From NCBI GenBank assembly GCA_027459285.1, contig DAIDIQ010000080.1:1-32045 (forward strand): a stretch of 32,045 bases of DNA, read 5' to 3'. A program made the translations under genes and the position numbers. The notes under the pieces are model-generated. The model was not told the origin of the DNA. It did no database searches and was given only the letters and a program-made list of their open reading frames with translations. Positions 25,086-32,045 of the stretch are shown piece by piece. Position 1 is the stretch's first letter, and each line of letters starts with the position of its first letter. This DNA comes from Acetobacteraceae bacterium. Its GTDB lineage: Bacteria > Pseudomonadota > Alphaproteobacteria > Acetobacterales > Acetobacteraceae.

Positions 25086-25130
25086 AAAAGTTTTTTGGGT
25101 CTTTTTTTCAAAAAAGAACGAAATTTGTTA
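25086..25130. terminator. A/T-rich snap-back element after the sulfotransferase gene
   Basis: A sharp A/T island in GC-rich DNA. CTTTTTT-TC-AAAAAAG (25101-25116) can form a hairpin, and an alternative pairing TTTTTTG / CAAAAAA (25091-25097 with 25109-25115) is possible. It lies in the 117-bp gap between the end of the ccm/sulfotransferase operon and the OPT gene. I associate similar T-run/A-run elements with intergenic terminators in Acetobacteraceae; that comparison is from memory. Confidence 0.5.
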
Positions 25131-25146
25131 CCTCACCTCAACCCCT

Positions 25147-26067
25147 TCACGCGGTTTTCGCCAGTTCCGGCGCCAGGTCGCCGGCCAGCTCCGTCACCAG
25201 CGCGCGTTCCGCGTCGCTCAATTCAGCCTCGTGCTGGCCGCTGGTGCCGGCGCGGAAAAAGCTCGTGTCATCGGTCTCGCCCGGCTGGCGCCCGCCGGAC
25301 ATGGCCTGGAACGAACAGGCGGCGACCGAGTTGGCAATGATCTCGTCGGTAATGGTCACGCCTTCCAGGTGGGCATACAGCCGCCGGAATTGCGGTGCCG
25401 GGTCGGCCACCAGGTCCTCGTAGCGCACCTGCAGCAACCGGCCCTGCAGCCGCTCACGCGCGCGCCTGATGCTGTGGTTATGTTCAACCCAGCGCGCCAT
25501 GGCATGGCGGATCAGCTCGTGTCGCTTCGCGGTATCGCCGCGCACATCGGTCAACGACCCGGCGCGCACACCATGATACAGCACCGACACCGCCACATCC
25601 CGCGGGTCGCGCACGATATCGATGAAGCGGCTCATGGGGAATAACCGGTCCAATTCCCCGATATGGCGTGAATAGGCCGGCGTCTTGTCACCCCACCAGA
25701 GCAGGCCGAGTTCCGCGAGCGCCGAGGCGCGCGCGCCCGCCGTCCCCCCCCGTTCCGCCCAGCGCTGGCGCCGCTTCTGGCGCAGTTCGGGCACGGCACG
25801 GCGCATCAGCCCGCCGATCAATGGCCGGATCAGGCTTATCGCGTCATCGCCATCGATCGGCGGGTAATAGGGTTGGCCGCCATACACCGCCTCCGCCACC
25901 ACCTCGAGCTTCTGGTTGTAATGGCGCAGCAGCGCCTGCATCGGCAGCACGATCTGCTCGATGAAATGCCCCTCGCCGAAGCAGGCGATCTGCGGGTGCG
26001 CGTTCATGATGGTCTGCAGCCAGGTGGTGCCGGATTTCGGCGCCCCCATCACAAAGAATGGCTTCAC
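25147..26067 (-). CDS. Sulfotransferase family protein
   Basis: PAPS-dependent sulfotransferase fold of 306 residues. The 5'-phosphosulfate-binding loop is GAPKSGTTWLQ (8-18), close to the N-terminus as usual; the 3'-phosphate-binding region is FIDIVRDPRDVAVS (148-161), with Arg153 and Ser161 in the expected places. A late FFRAGTSGQ segment matches the third PAPS contact (RKG-like) seen in this superfamily. The GTG start overlaps the stop of ccmI (GTGA), so the gene is translated from the ccm mRNA. No signal peptide or membrane segment is visible, which suggests a cytoplasmic enzyme. The acceptor is unknown: it could be a carbohydrate, a lipid or a small molecule. The link with cytochrome c maturation is positional only. 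Confidence 0.88.
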   Translation of the reverse strand: MKPFFVMGAPKSGTTWLQTIMNAHPQIACFGEGHFIEQIVLPMQALLRHYNQKLEVVAEAVYGGQPYYPPIDGDDAISLIRPLIGGLMRRAVPELRQKRRQRWAERGGTAGARASALAELGLLWWGDKTPAYSRHIGELDRLFPMSRFIDIVRDPRDVAVSVLYHGVRAGSLTDVRGDTAKRHELIRHAMARWVEHNHSIRRARERLQGRLLQVRYEDLVADPAPQFRRLYAHLEGVTITDEIIANSVAACSFQAMSGGRQPGETDDTSFFRAGTSGQHEAELSDAERALVTELAGDLAPELAKTA

Positions 26068-26813
26068 TTCGGCGCCGCCGCCGGGCCGGCATCGGCGCGC
26101 GGGCCGCTGATGCTCGCCAGGCGCTGTTCCACATCCGCCCGCCAGGGCGCGTTGGCCGGCGCCGCGGCCAGCGCCTGGCGGAACAAGGCGGCGGACCGCG
26201 CGCTGACCCGCCCCTCGAGCCGGCTATCCGCCTCCGCGACCTCCGCGGCCAGGTTGGGGTCGAACCGGATGGCCAGCGCCGTCGCCCAGGACGTGGCGGC
26301 CGCCTTCAGGTCACCCTCGGAATCCTGCAAATTGCCCAACAGAATATACCCGTGCCGCGCCAGCTCGGAATGCGGGTCGAGAGTCGCGATTTTTGCCTTC
26401 AGCTTGGCTTCCAGCGCCGCCTGTTTCGCCGCCTGCTGCCGCAGTTCCGCCATCCGCGCCCGCAAGGGCTGCGCCGGCAGGCCGGGAATGGCGTTGGAAT
26501 ACAGATAAAGCGGCAGCGCGATCGCCGGCACGGCAAACATCAGCGCCAGCAGCACGGCGCGGTCGCTTTCGCGGGTCTTTTCGGTCACGGCCGCCTCGGC
26601 CAGGGCCCGACGCTCGATTTCCAGCACGGCCACCGCGTGTTCGGGCGCGCCGATGCGCCGTTCGGCCAGGTCGCGGTCCACCTCGGCGCGTTGCGCCCGA
26701 TACAGCGCCAGCGCCGATTCGCGCCGCATGCGCGCCCGCCCTGGCCGGATCACGGTCCAGACCAGCGGGCCAAGGCAAATCACGGCCACCACGGCCAGTT
26801 TCAGCCAGATCAT
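26064..26813 (-). CDS. ccmI: Cytochrome c maturation protein CcmI
   Basis: Membrane protein of 249 residues that holds apocytochrome c for the heme ligation complex. It has a first membrane helix at about 4-21 (LKLAVVAVICLGPLVWTV), a charged cytoplasmic loop with RRESALALYRAQRAEVDRDL, a second helix at about 87-107, and a C-terminal region of Ala-rich TPR-like helices (HGYILLGNLQDSEGDLKAAATSWATAL). This two-helix, leucine-zipper-like loop and TPR layout is typical of CcmI/CycH. At 249 residues it is shorter than many CcmI proteins (commonly 350-400), so the TPR part is reduced. ATGA overlap with ccmH and GTGA overlap with the sulfotransferase gene mark tight coupling. Confidence 0.82.
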   Translation of the reverse strand: MIWLKLAVVAVICLGPLVWTVIRPGRARMRRESALALYRAQRAEVDRDLAERRIGAPEHAVAVLEIERRALAEAAVTEKTRESDRAVLLALMFAVPAIALPLYLYSNAIPGLPAQPLRARMAELRQQAAKQAALEAKLKAKIATLDPHSELARHGYILLGNLQDSEGDLKAAATSWATALAIRFDPNLAAEVAEADSRLEGRVSARSAALFRQALAAAPANAPWRADVEQRLASISGPRADAGPAAAPK

Positions 26814-27265
26814 GGTTCCAGCAGCGCCCGCGCCCGCGCCCGTTCGTCATCACTCAGGCTGATGGGTGCCGCCGGCCGGCGCCGGCTGAGCGCCGCCGCG
26901 CCAACACCCACGCCCAACGCCAGCAGCGGCGAAAACCACAACACCCAGGTCAGGGGTTCGAACGGCGGCCGCAACCGGACGAACGCGCCATAGCGCGCCA
27001 CCATCCAGGCAATGACCTGCTTGTTGCTTTTACCCGCCACCACCTGCTCGCGCACGATGTGGCGCAGTTGCTTGGCGAGCTTGGCGTCACTGTCCTCGAT
27101 CGTCATGTTCTGGCACACGAGGCAGCGCAACTGGCTGCCAATCGCCTCGGCGCGCAATTCCTCGGCATGGTTGGGCAGCATCTCGGACGGGTCGGTCACG
27201 GCCCAGGCGCGCGCCGGCAGGCCGGCCAGCAGCACCAGGATGACCAGCCAGGCCCCGCGCCTCAT
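26810..27265 (-). CDS. ccmH: Cytochrome c maturation thiol protein CcmH (CcmL)
   Basis: Periplasmic thiol-oxidoreductase subunit of 151 residues that reduces or presents the CxxCH cysteines of apocytochrome c. It has a signal peptide (MRRGAWLVILVLLAGLPARAWA), then the invariant LRCLVCQNMTIEDSDA motif with Cys48 and Cys51, KLAKQLRHIVREQVVAGKS, IAWMVARYGAFVRLRPPFEP, and one C-terminal membrane anchor (about 109-127). This is the short CcmH/CcmL form, with no fused TPR domain; that function is carried by the separate ccmI next to it. It overlaps ccmG and ccmI by 4 nt on each side. All functional residues are intact. Confidence 0.93.
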   Translation of the reverse strand: MRRGAWLVILVLLAGLPARAWAVTDPSEMLPNHAEELRAEAIGSQLRCLVCQNMTIEDSDAKLAKQLRHIVREQVVAGKSNKQVIAWMVARYGAFVRLRPPFEPLTWVLWFSPLLALGVGVGAAALSRRRPAAPISLSDDERARARALLEP

Positions 27266-27840
27266 GGATAGGCCGCCATCAGGCTGTGCAACCGGCCGAT
27301 TCCCGTCTCCTCGGTCAGCGGGCCGGCCCAGCGCCAGCGGATAATGCCGTGCCGGTCGATGTAATAGGTCTCTGGCACGCCATACAGCCCGAAATTGATC
27401 GCGGTGGTGCCGGTATCATCGCGCGCCAGCCGTGTATACGGGTTGCCGTTGCGGGCCAGAAAATCGCTCGCCGCCGGCGCCGCGTCCTGATAGGCGACAC
27501 CCCAGAGGGGAATGGTCTTGCTGTCGTGCAGCGCCATCAGCGTCGGCGCCTCCTGCAGGCACGGCACGCACCAGCTGGCAAAAAAATTGATCAATATCGG
27601 TCGGCCCGCCGCCATCACATCGGCCGAGGAAAAACCCCGCGTCGCCGGTGGCTGCGCCGGCAGGCTGAAATCCGGCACCGGATGGCCGATGCGCGGGTCG
27701 TTGATGGCGTGCGGGTTATAGGTGCCGTTGCGCATGCGCCGCAGCAATTCCATGCTGCCCAGCCCGGCCAGCCCGGCAATACCCAGCGGCACCGCCAGCA
27801 ACAGGCGGCGGCGTGCCAGGCCAGGCTCGGGTTCGGCCAT
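27262..27840 (-). CDS. ccmG: Thiol:disulfide interchange protein CcmG/DsbE
   Basis: Membrane-anchored periplasmic thioredoxin-like protein of 192 residues that passes electrons to apocytochrome c or CcmH. The anchor lies at about 12-30, followed by a linker and the domain start IGHPVPDFSLPA. The active site is FFASWCVPCLQEAP with Cys91 and Cys94, and the cis-Pro loop is in YGVPETYYIDRHGII. Start: ATG at 27840 is chosen; a GTG immediately before it (27843) is possible, with GAGGCGAGC serving either as the ribosome site. Ten bases separate it from ccmF. The WCVPC motif and the TYYID segment mark it as CcmG rather than a general thioredoxin. Confidence 0.92.
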   Translation of the reverse strand: MAEPEPGLARRRLLLAVPLGIAGLAGLGSMELLRRMRNGTYNPHAINDPRIGHPVPDFSLPAQPPATRGFSSADVMAAGRPILINFFASWCVPCLQEAPTLMALHDSKTIPLWGVAYQDAAPAASDFLARNGNPYTRLARDDTGTTAINFGLYGVPETYYIDRHGIIRWRWAGPLTEETGIGRLHSLMAAYP

Positions 27841-27850
27841 CACGCTCGCC

Positions 27851-29812
27851 TCAGGCCGGCACCGCCGGCACGTGCGCCCGCGCCGGCGCGCCCACCCGCA
27901 CCCGCCGCCGGTCGACCAGCGACAAGCCGCCGCCGCCTGCCATTACCAGCGCACCCAGCCATATCCAGGGTGCCAGCGGGTTGAAGTGCAGCCGCAGCAC
28001 CACCTTGCCGCCGCTCTCATCGCCCATCGCCGAATAGAGATCGAACAGGAAATTGGTGCGGATCGAGGTATCGTTGGTGGTCTGCTGCTCCAACGGAAAG
28101 GACCGCCGCCCCGGGTGCAGCACCGCGACAACGTGCCCATCATGCGCCACGGTGACGGTGGCGATGCGCGCCACGTAATTCGGCCCCTGCACCGTGCTGA
28201 TCTTGTCGAGCGTCCAGTCATACCCGGCCAGATGCGTCACCTGCCCCGGCTTCACCGCCACGATCGCCTGGCTTTGCAACGCCATGCCGGCAATGCCCGC
28301 CACCGTGACGCCGAGCCCCGCATGCGCCATCGCCGAGCCCCAGGTGGCCAGCCGCAGGCCCTTGGCTCGGGCCCAGCTTTGCGCCAGGGGGGCGCGGAAC
28401 AGCAGGGTGCGCTCGGCCAGTTCCGCCGCCGATCCGGCAATGATCCAGGCCGCGGCCATGAACGCCAGCGCCGGCAGAATACGGTGCCAGCCAATGGCAA
28501 TCGTCAGCCCGACCGCGGCCGCGATCAGCGCCGCCCACCACAGCCGCGCGAAGGCCGGCATCAATTCCGCCCGCTTCCACGACAAGGTGGGCCCGACCGC
28601 CATGGCCAGCATCAGCGGTATGGCCAGCGGAAACACGGTGGAATTGAAGAACGGCTCACCGACCGAGATTTTCGCGCCGACCAACTCCGCGAACAGCGGA
28701 AAGACCGTGCCGGTCAGCACCACCGCGCACATGGCGCACAGCAGGATATTGTTCACCACCAGCATGCCCTCGCGTGAGACGGGGGCAAACAGGCCGGACG
28801 GCGCCATGGCCGGCGCCCGCCAGACGAACAATATCAGCGACCCGCCAATGACCAGGCCGAGCAGCGCCAGAATGAACACGCCCCGGCCTGGATCCTCGGC
28901 GAAGGAATGCACTGAATTCAAAATGCCCGAGCGCACCAGGAATGTGCCGGACAAGGACAGGCTGAACGTACCGATGGCCAGCAGCACGGTCCACACCTTC
29001 AGCGCCTCGCGCTTTTCGACGACGATGGCCGAATGCACCAGCGCGGTGCCGGCCAGCCAGGGCAGCAGGCTCGCGTTTTCCACCGGGTCCCAGAACCAGT
29101 AACCGCCCCAGCCCAACTCGTAATAGGCCCACCACGACCCGAGCGCGATGCCGCCGGTCAGAAAACACCAGGAAACCAGCGCCCATGGCCGCACCCAGCG
29201 CCCCCAGGCGGCATCGATTCGGCCTTCCAGCAGGGCGGCCACGGCAAAGGCGAACGGCACCGCGAAGCCGACATAGCCGCAATAGAGAATGGGCGGATGG
29301 AAGGCGAGCCCGGGGTCCTGCAACAGCGGGTTCATGCCCTGGCCCTGCAATGGCGCCGGCCAGATCCGCGTGAAAGGGTCGCTGGTCAGCAGCGCGAACA
29401 ATTCGAACCCCGCCGCGGTAAGCCCCAACACCCCGATCACCCGGGCGCGCAGCCCGGTTGGCAGATTGCGGCCAAATACGGCCACCGCCCCGCCGCACAG
29501 GCCCAAAATCAGGCACCATAGCAGAATCGAGCCTTCATGGTTGCCCCAGGTGCCGGTGATTTTATACAGCAGCGGCTTCAGGCTGCTGCTGTTCTCGGCG
29601 ATGTTCAGCACCGAGAAATCATTGGTCACGGCGGCATGCACCAGGGCGGCGGCGGCAATCACCAGCCCGGCCAATTGCCCCAGCGCCAAGGCCGGCGCCG
29701 CCTGCATCAGCCGCATATCCCGGCGGCTCGCGCCGAAGATTGGAAAAATTCCCTGTGTGAAGGCGAACACGCAGGCCAATGCCAGCGCGAAATGGCCAAT
29801 CTCAGGCGTCAT
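27851..29812 (-). CDS. ccmF: Heme lyase subunit CcmF
   Basis: Large polytopic membrane protein of 653 residues that attaches heme from CcmE to apocytochrome c. The heme-handling motif WGGYWFWDPVENASLLPWL is at 235-253 (WWD domain), with TGTWGNHEGSILLW (87-100) and SDPFTRIWPAPLQGQGMNPLLQD before it; conserved periplasmic histidines such as His172 (FHPP) and His260 (TALVHS) are present. About 15 hydrophobic segments are visible. The TGTVFPLFAELVGAKISVGEPFFN block in the second half is characteristic, and the C-terminal portion ends in a membrane helix plus a short Arg/Ala-rich tail. Length is normal. It begins two bases after the end of ccmE. Confidence 0.94.
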   Translation of the reverse strand: MTPEIGHFALALACVFAFTQGIFPIFGASRRDMRLMQAAPALALGQLAGLVIAAAALVHAAVTNDFSVLNIAENSSSLKPLLYKITGTWGNHEGSILLWCLILGLCGGAVAVFGRNLPTGLRARVIGVLGLTAAGFELFALLTSDPFTRIWPAPLQGQGMNPLLQDPGLAFHPPILYCGYVGFAVPFAFAVAALLEGRIDAAWGRWVRPWALVSWCFLTGGIALGSWWAYYELGWGGYWFWDPVENASLLPWLAGTALVHSAIVVEKREALKVWTVLLAIGTFSLSLSGTFLVRSGILNSVHSFAEDPGRGVFILALLGLVIGGSLILFVWRAPAMAPSGLFAPVSREGMLVVNNILLCAMCAVVLTGTVFPLFAELVGAKISVGEPFFNSTVFPLAIPLMLAMAVGPTLSWKRAELMPAFARLWWAALIAAAVGLTIAIGWHRILPALAFMAAAWIIAGSAAELAERTLLFRAPLAQSWARAKGLRLATWGSAMAHAGLGVTVAGIAGMALQSQAIVAVKPGQVTHLAGYDWTLDKISTVQGPNYVARIATVTVAHDGHVVAVLHPGRRSFPLEQQTTNDTSIRTNFLFDLYSAMGDESGGKVVLRLHFNPLAPWIWLGALVMAGGGGLSLVDRRRVRVGAPARAHVPAVPA

Positions 29813-29815
29813 GCG

Positions 29816-30337
29816 TCAGGTCCCAACCGGTTTCGGCTTCGCCAGGCTGCGCGGGTTCAGCATGTCCCAGGTCGCGGCGGGCGGCGGCGCGCCCTCGCTC
29901 GGGTGCCATTTGCCCGAGGCGATCAGCGCCTGTTCCACGTCCTTCGGCATATAATTGGCGTCGTGCTTGGCCAATACCTCGGTGGCCAGGAACGTGCCGT
30001 TGGGCCGCATATGCCCCATCGTCACCACCCCCTGCCCCTCGCGGAACAGGTCGGGCAGTATGCCCTTATAGGTCACGGTGACGTCGCCCTTCAGGTCGGT
30101 CACCTTGAACACCGCCACAGGCTGGCCGTTCACGGTCTCGTGCTTCAGGCTGCCGGCCTCGACCAGGCCGCCAAGCCGGAAGGTGCGCCGGACCGAGGGG
30201 TGCTTCGCGGCGATTTGCGAGGGCGACAGATAATACACCATGTCGCTGCTCAGCGCCGAGAAAGCCAGCGCCGCGGCGCTGCCCACGCCCACCGCGCACG
30301 CCGTCAAAATCGCCAATCGCCTGTGTTTGCGTTTCAT
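29816..30337 (-). CDS. ccmE: Heme chaperone CcmE
   Basis: Periplasmic, membrane-tethered heme chaperone of 173 residues that binds heme covalently and hands it to CcmF. It shows the MKRKHRRL basic start, a single anchor at about 8-27, the OB-fold core (FRLGGLVEAGSL, VFKVTDLKGDVTVTYKGILPDLFREG, VVTMGHM) and the heme-attachment motif LAKHDANYMP with His125 and Tyr129. The ATG at 30337 overlaps ccmD's stop (ATGA). The open frame to 30613 is only an antisense-like extension across ccmC. A Pro-rich tail after the heme site is slightly longer than in short CcmE proteins. Confidence 0.95.
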   Translation of the reverse strand: MKRKHRRLAILTACAVGVGSAAALAFSALSSDMVYYLSPSQIAAKHPSVRRTFRLGGLVEAGSLKHETVNGQPVAVFKVTDLKGDVTVTYKGILPDLFREGQGVVTMGHMRPNGTFLATEVLAKHDANYMPKDVEQALIASGKWHPSEGAPPPAATWDMLNPRSLAKPKPVGT

Positions 30338-30471
30338 GATACCCGCGCCGCCTCCAGCGCCGCCAGGCGCCGCTTCGCCCGTCGCGCCCGCAAGGCGGCC
30401 GCCACCCCCAACCAGATGGGGATCGATATCCCCAAAATGTAGGCGGCGGTGACGAAGCGCCAGTCCTTCAC
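30334..30471 (-). CDS. ccmD: Heme exporter subunit CcmD
   Basis: Small membrane protein of 45 residues. A single helix (about 8-27, TAAYILGISIPIWLGVAAAL) is followed by a strongly basic cytoplasmic tail (RARRAKRRLAALEAAR), the standard CcmD layout; it stabilises the CcmABC-CcmE complex. The start is a GTG overlapping the TGA of ccmC (GTGA), and the stop overlaps the ccmE start (ATGA). Identification rests on size, topology and position between ccmC and ccmE. Confidence 0.85.
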   Translation of the reverse strand: MKDWRFVTAAYILGISIPIWLGVAAALRARRAKRRLAALEAARVS

Positions 30472-31253
30472 GCCGCCCGCTCCGCCCGCGCCTGCAACAG
30501 CCCGCGCACCCGCCGCTCCATGATGCCCGACCGGGTGCGCGACACCACGATGGCGGCAAACAGCAGCGTATAGCCCAGCGCCGAGACGAACAGCGGCGCC
30601 AGCATGCCCACATACATTTTTGGCGCGCTGAACAGCGAGATGCTGGCCGGCTGATGCAGCGTGTTCCACCAGGTCACGCTGAATTTGATGATCGGCAGGT
30701 TGATGACTCCGACCAGGGCCAGAATGGCGCCGGCGCGGGCGCCACGCTCCCGGTCATCGAAGGCATTGATCAGCGCGATGTGCCCCAGATACAGAAAAAA
30801 CAGCACCAGCACCGAGGTCAGCCGCGCATCCCACACCCACCAGGTGCCCCAGGTCGGCCGCCCCCACAGGCTGCCGGAGGCGAGGCACAGCGCCGTGAAC
30901 GATGCCCCGACCGGGCTGATCTCGGCCGCCGCGATATCCGCCAGCGGATGCCGCCACACGAGCGATATCACCGAGCACACCGCAAGCCCGGCATAGCCCG
31001 ACATCGCCAGCCACGCCGAGGGCACATGGATATACATGATCCGCACCGTCTGGCCCTGCTGCCAGTCCGCCGGGGAAAACCACAGGCCCCAGACCAGCCC
31101 GACCGCGGTGATCAGCACGCCGGCGATGCTCAGTGGCAGCAGGAAACGCGCCGAGACGCGCAGGAATTGGCCCGGATTGGCCAGTTTGTGCCAGTTCCAG
31201 CGCTTGCCGCGGGCAGCGCCAAGTATCGGTTGCGCGGAGTCCATGCCCCGCAC
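30468..31253 (-). CDS. ccmC: Heme exporter/handling protein CcmC
   Basis: Polytopic membrane protein of up to 261 residues that transfers heme to CcmE. Six hydrophobic segments are visible. The heme-binding tryptophan motif WGTWWVWDARLTS begins at residue 135, flanked by conserved histidines in YIHVPSAW (His76) and WWNTLHQPASI. GTG at 31253 is used as the start because AGGGG lies four bases upstream; an ATG at 31244 (three codons later) is the alternative, with poorer spacing. This is the first gene of the ccm operon, so transcription must begin in the 77-bp gap shared with the EVE-domain gene. The ABC partners CcmA and CcmB are not encoded here. Confidence 0.93.
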   Translation of the reverse strand: MRGMDSAQPILGAARGKRWNWHKLANPGQFLRVSARFLLPLSIAGVLITAVGLVWGLWFSPADWQQGQTVRIMYIHVPSAWLAMSGYAGLAVCSVISLVWRHPLADIAAAEISPVGASFTALCLASGSLWGRPTWGTWWVWDARLTSVLVLFFLYLGHIALINAFDDRERGARAGAILALVGVINLPIIKFSVTWWNTLHQPASISLFSAPKMYVGMLAPLFVSALGYTLLFAAIVVSRTRSGIMERRVRGLLQARAERAA

Positions 31254-31330
31254 ACTAGACCCCTAAGCACGCATTTTGATAGAGGCCCCGCCCAACAGGG
31301 CCAGGCACCTGGTCAAACCCCGGACCTCTC
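31254..31330. promoter_or_regulatory. Divergent promoter region, ccmC / EVE-domain gene
   Basis: A 77-bp region between divergent genes must hold both promoters. A 12-bp palindrome CCAGG-CA-CCTGG (31301-31312) lies near the middle of the right half and is a candidate operator. No confident -35/-10 pair is seen; on the minus strand a TATCAA is at about 31276-31281. Confidence 0.3.
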
Positions 31331-31801
31331 ATGTCGCAAATCCCGTCCGCCTATTGGCTCGTCAAATCCGAACCCGATGCCTTCAGTTGGGCGCAACAGC
31401 AGGCCAACGACATCGAGCCCTGGACAGGTGTGCGCAATTACGCCGCGCGCAATCATCTGCGTGCCATGCGCGTGGGCGACCTCTGCTTTTTCTATCATTC
31501 CAACCAAGGTAGACAGATCGTCGGCATCGTCCGCGTGGTCCGCGCCGCCTACCCCGACCCCACGGCGACCGAGGGAGACTGGTCGGCGGTCGATATGCAG
31601 GCGGTCGCCACCCTGCCCGAACCCGTGACCCTGGCCACCATGAAACAGGACCCGGCCCTGGCCGGGCTCGACCTGCTGCGCCAGTCGCGCCTGTCGGTCA
31701 TGCCGGTGCGGGCCGCGCATTGGCACCACATCTGCGCGCTCGGCGGCCTGCCGGACCAGGCACGCCCGCAGCGGGGCAAGCGAAGCCCGCCAGCCAGATA
31801 A
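31331..31801 (+). CDS. EVE domain-containing protein
   Basis: Small cytoplasmic protein of 156 residues with a PUA-like EVE fold. The hallmark start YWLVKSEPDAFSW (8-20) is followed by WTGVRNYAARNHLRAMRVGDLCFFYHSN (split; residues 31-58), GIVRVVRAAYPDPTA, then WSAVDMQ. EVE domains bind modified nucleotides in nucleic acids, and some members recognise modified cytosine; which ligand applies here is not visible, though Trp and Ser positions of the binding pocket are kept. A short basic tail ends the protein. The ATG at 31331 has only a weak ribosome site. It stands alone, divergent from ccmC and convergent with the Clp-like gene. Housekeeping versions of this protein are common in proteobacteria. 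Confidence 0.88.
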   Translation: MSQIPSAYWLVKSEPDAFSWAQQQANDIEPWTGVRNYAARNHLRAMRVGDLCFFYHSNQGRQIVGIVRVVRAAYPDPTATEGDWSAVDMQAVATLPEPVTLATMKQDPALAGLDLLRQSRLSVMPVRAAHWHHICALGGLPDQARPQRGKRSPPAR

Positions 31802-31923
31802 AGCCGTGCCGCCCCCGCTATGCACCCACCCAAGGCGCGGCCAAGGCGGCTGGGCTGCCCCCGCGGATCACGGGCCGTTTCCGGTTCGCTCGGTCAGCGG
31901 GATGCCGCCGTCTCCGACGCCCG

Positions 31924-32045
31924 TCATCCGCCCACGGTTTCCGGTGTCTTGCCTTCCGCCTGTGGCTCCGCCGGCGGCGGGTTCGCGACAATGTCGAACT
32001 CCAGCCGCCCTTCCTTCAGGGCCACCGTCACCGCGCCGCCATGCA
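31924..32045 (-). CDS. C-terminal end of a probable Clp ATPase (ClpA-like), cut by window edge
   Basis: Thirty-nine codons of an open frame read in from the right edge and end at TGA (31924-31926). The visible sequence HGGAVTVALKEGRLEFDIV resembles the last beta-hairpin of the small domain of Clp/Hsp100 ATPases (compare the K-x-GG-x-V-x-V...L-x-F pattern), followed by a Pro/Glu-rich tail of about 20 residues. ClpA is favoured over ClpB only by general resemblance. The 122-bp gap between it and the EVE-domain gene shows no clear terminator. Confidence 0.45.
   Translation of the reverse strand, partial: HGGAVTVALKEGRLEFDIVANPPPAEPQAEGKTPETVGG

Noticed and set aside
31802-31923. Possible small gene between the EVE-domain gene and the right-edge gene
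   Set aside because: No frame with a ribosome site, no motif and no clear hairpin; I see nothing to annotate there.

Overview
This 32 kb window is GC-rich and densely packed. It looks like the chromosome of an alphaproteobacterium, most probably Acetobacteraceae (acetic acid bacteria or their acidophilic relatives). That placement is an inference from the high GC content, the ATGA/GTGA-coupled operons, the System I cytochrome c maturation genes, an OprB-type porin, and an A/T-rich snap-back element of a kind I associate with that family. No rRNA, tRNA, CRISPR array, insertion sequence or phage gene is visible.

Layout, left to right. (1) 3-1337 (+): a carbohydrate-selective (OprB-like) porin, cut by the left edge. 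(2) 1502-10371 (all -): seven tightly coupled genes, read from right to left. They are a MurG-like predicted glycosyltransferase, two GT4 glycosyltransferases, an MsbA-type ABC exporter, a histidine phosphatase, a UDP-glucuronate 4-epimerase-like enzyme and a UDP-glucose 6-dehydrogenase. Together they encode a plausible route to a hexuronic-acid-containing glycoconjugate and its export, with no product I can name. (3) 10469-19336 (-): a four-gene RND efflux operon of MdtABC type (membrane fusion protein, two different RND permeases, NodT-family outer-membrane lipoprotein). (4) 19502-21591 (-): a sensor kinase and OmpR-family response regulator just upstream of the efflux operon, the likely regulators of it (compare BaeSR-MdtABC). 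(5) 21592-23016: a 326-bp intergenic region that contains a decayed fragment resembling the next gene, a hairpin, then a secreted repeat protein (HAF-like) on +. (6) 23017-25029 (-): an OPT-family oligopeptide/metal-chelate transporter whose last codons lie inside a perfect 13-bp hairpin. (7) 25147-31253 (-): cytochrome c maturation genes ccmC-D-E-F-G-H-I, ending with a translationally coupled sulfotransferase. ccmA and ccmB are absent here. (8) 31331-31801 (+): an EVE-domain protein, divergent from ccmC. (9) 31924-32045 (-): the last 39 codons of a gene, probably a Clp ATPase, cut by the right edge.

Most genes are linked by 1-4 nt overlaps (ATGA, GTGA, TGATG), so operon boundaries are clear: the gaps at 19337-19501, 10372-10468 and 25030-25146 are the main breaks on the minus strand. 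The most interesting parts are the seven-gene glycosyltransferase/ABC operon, the paralogue fragment in front of the HAF-like gene, the hairpin across the OPT stop codon, the repeated hexamers in front of the response regulator, and the sulfotransferase attached to the ccm operon.
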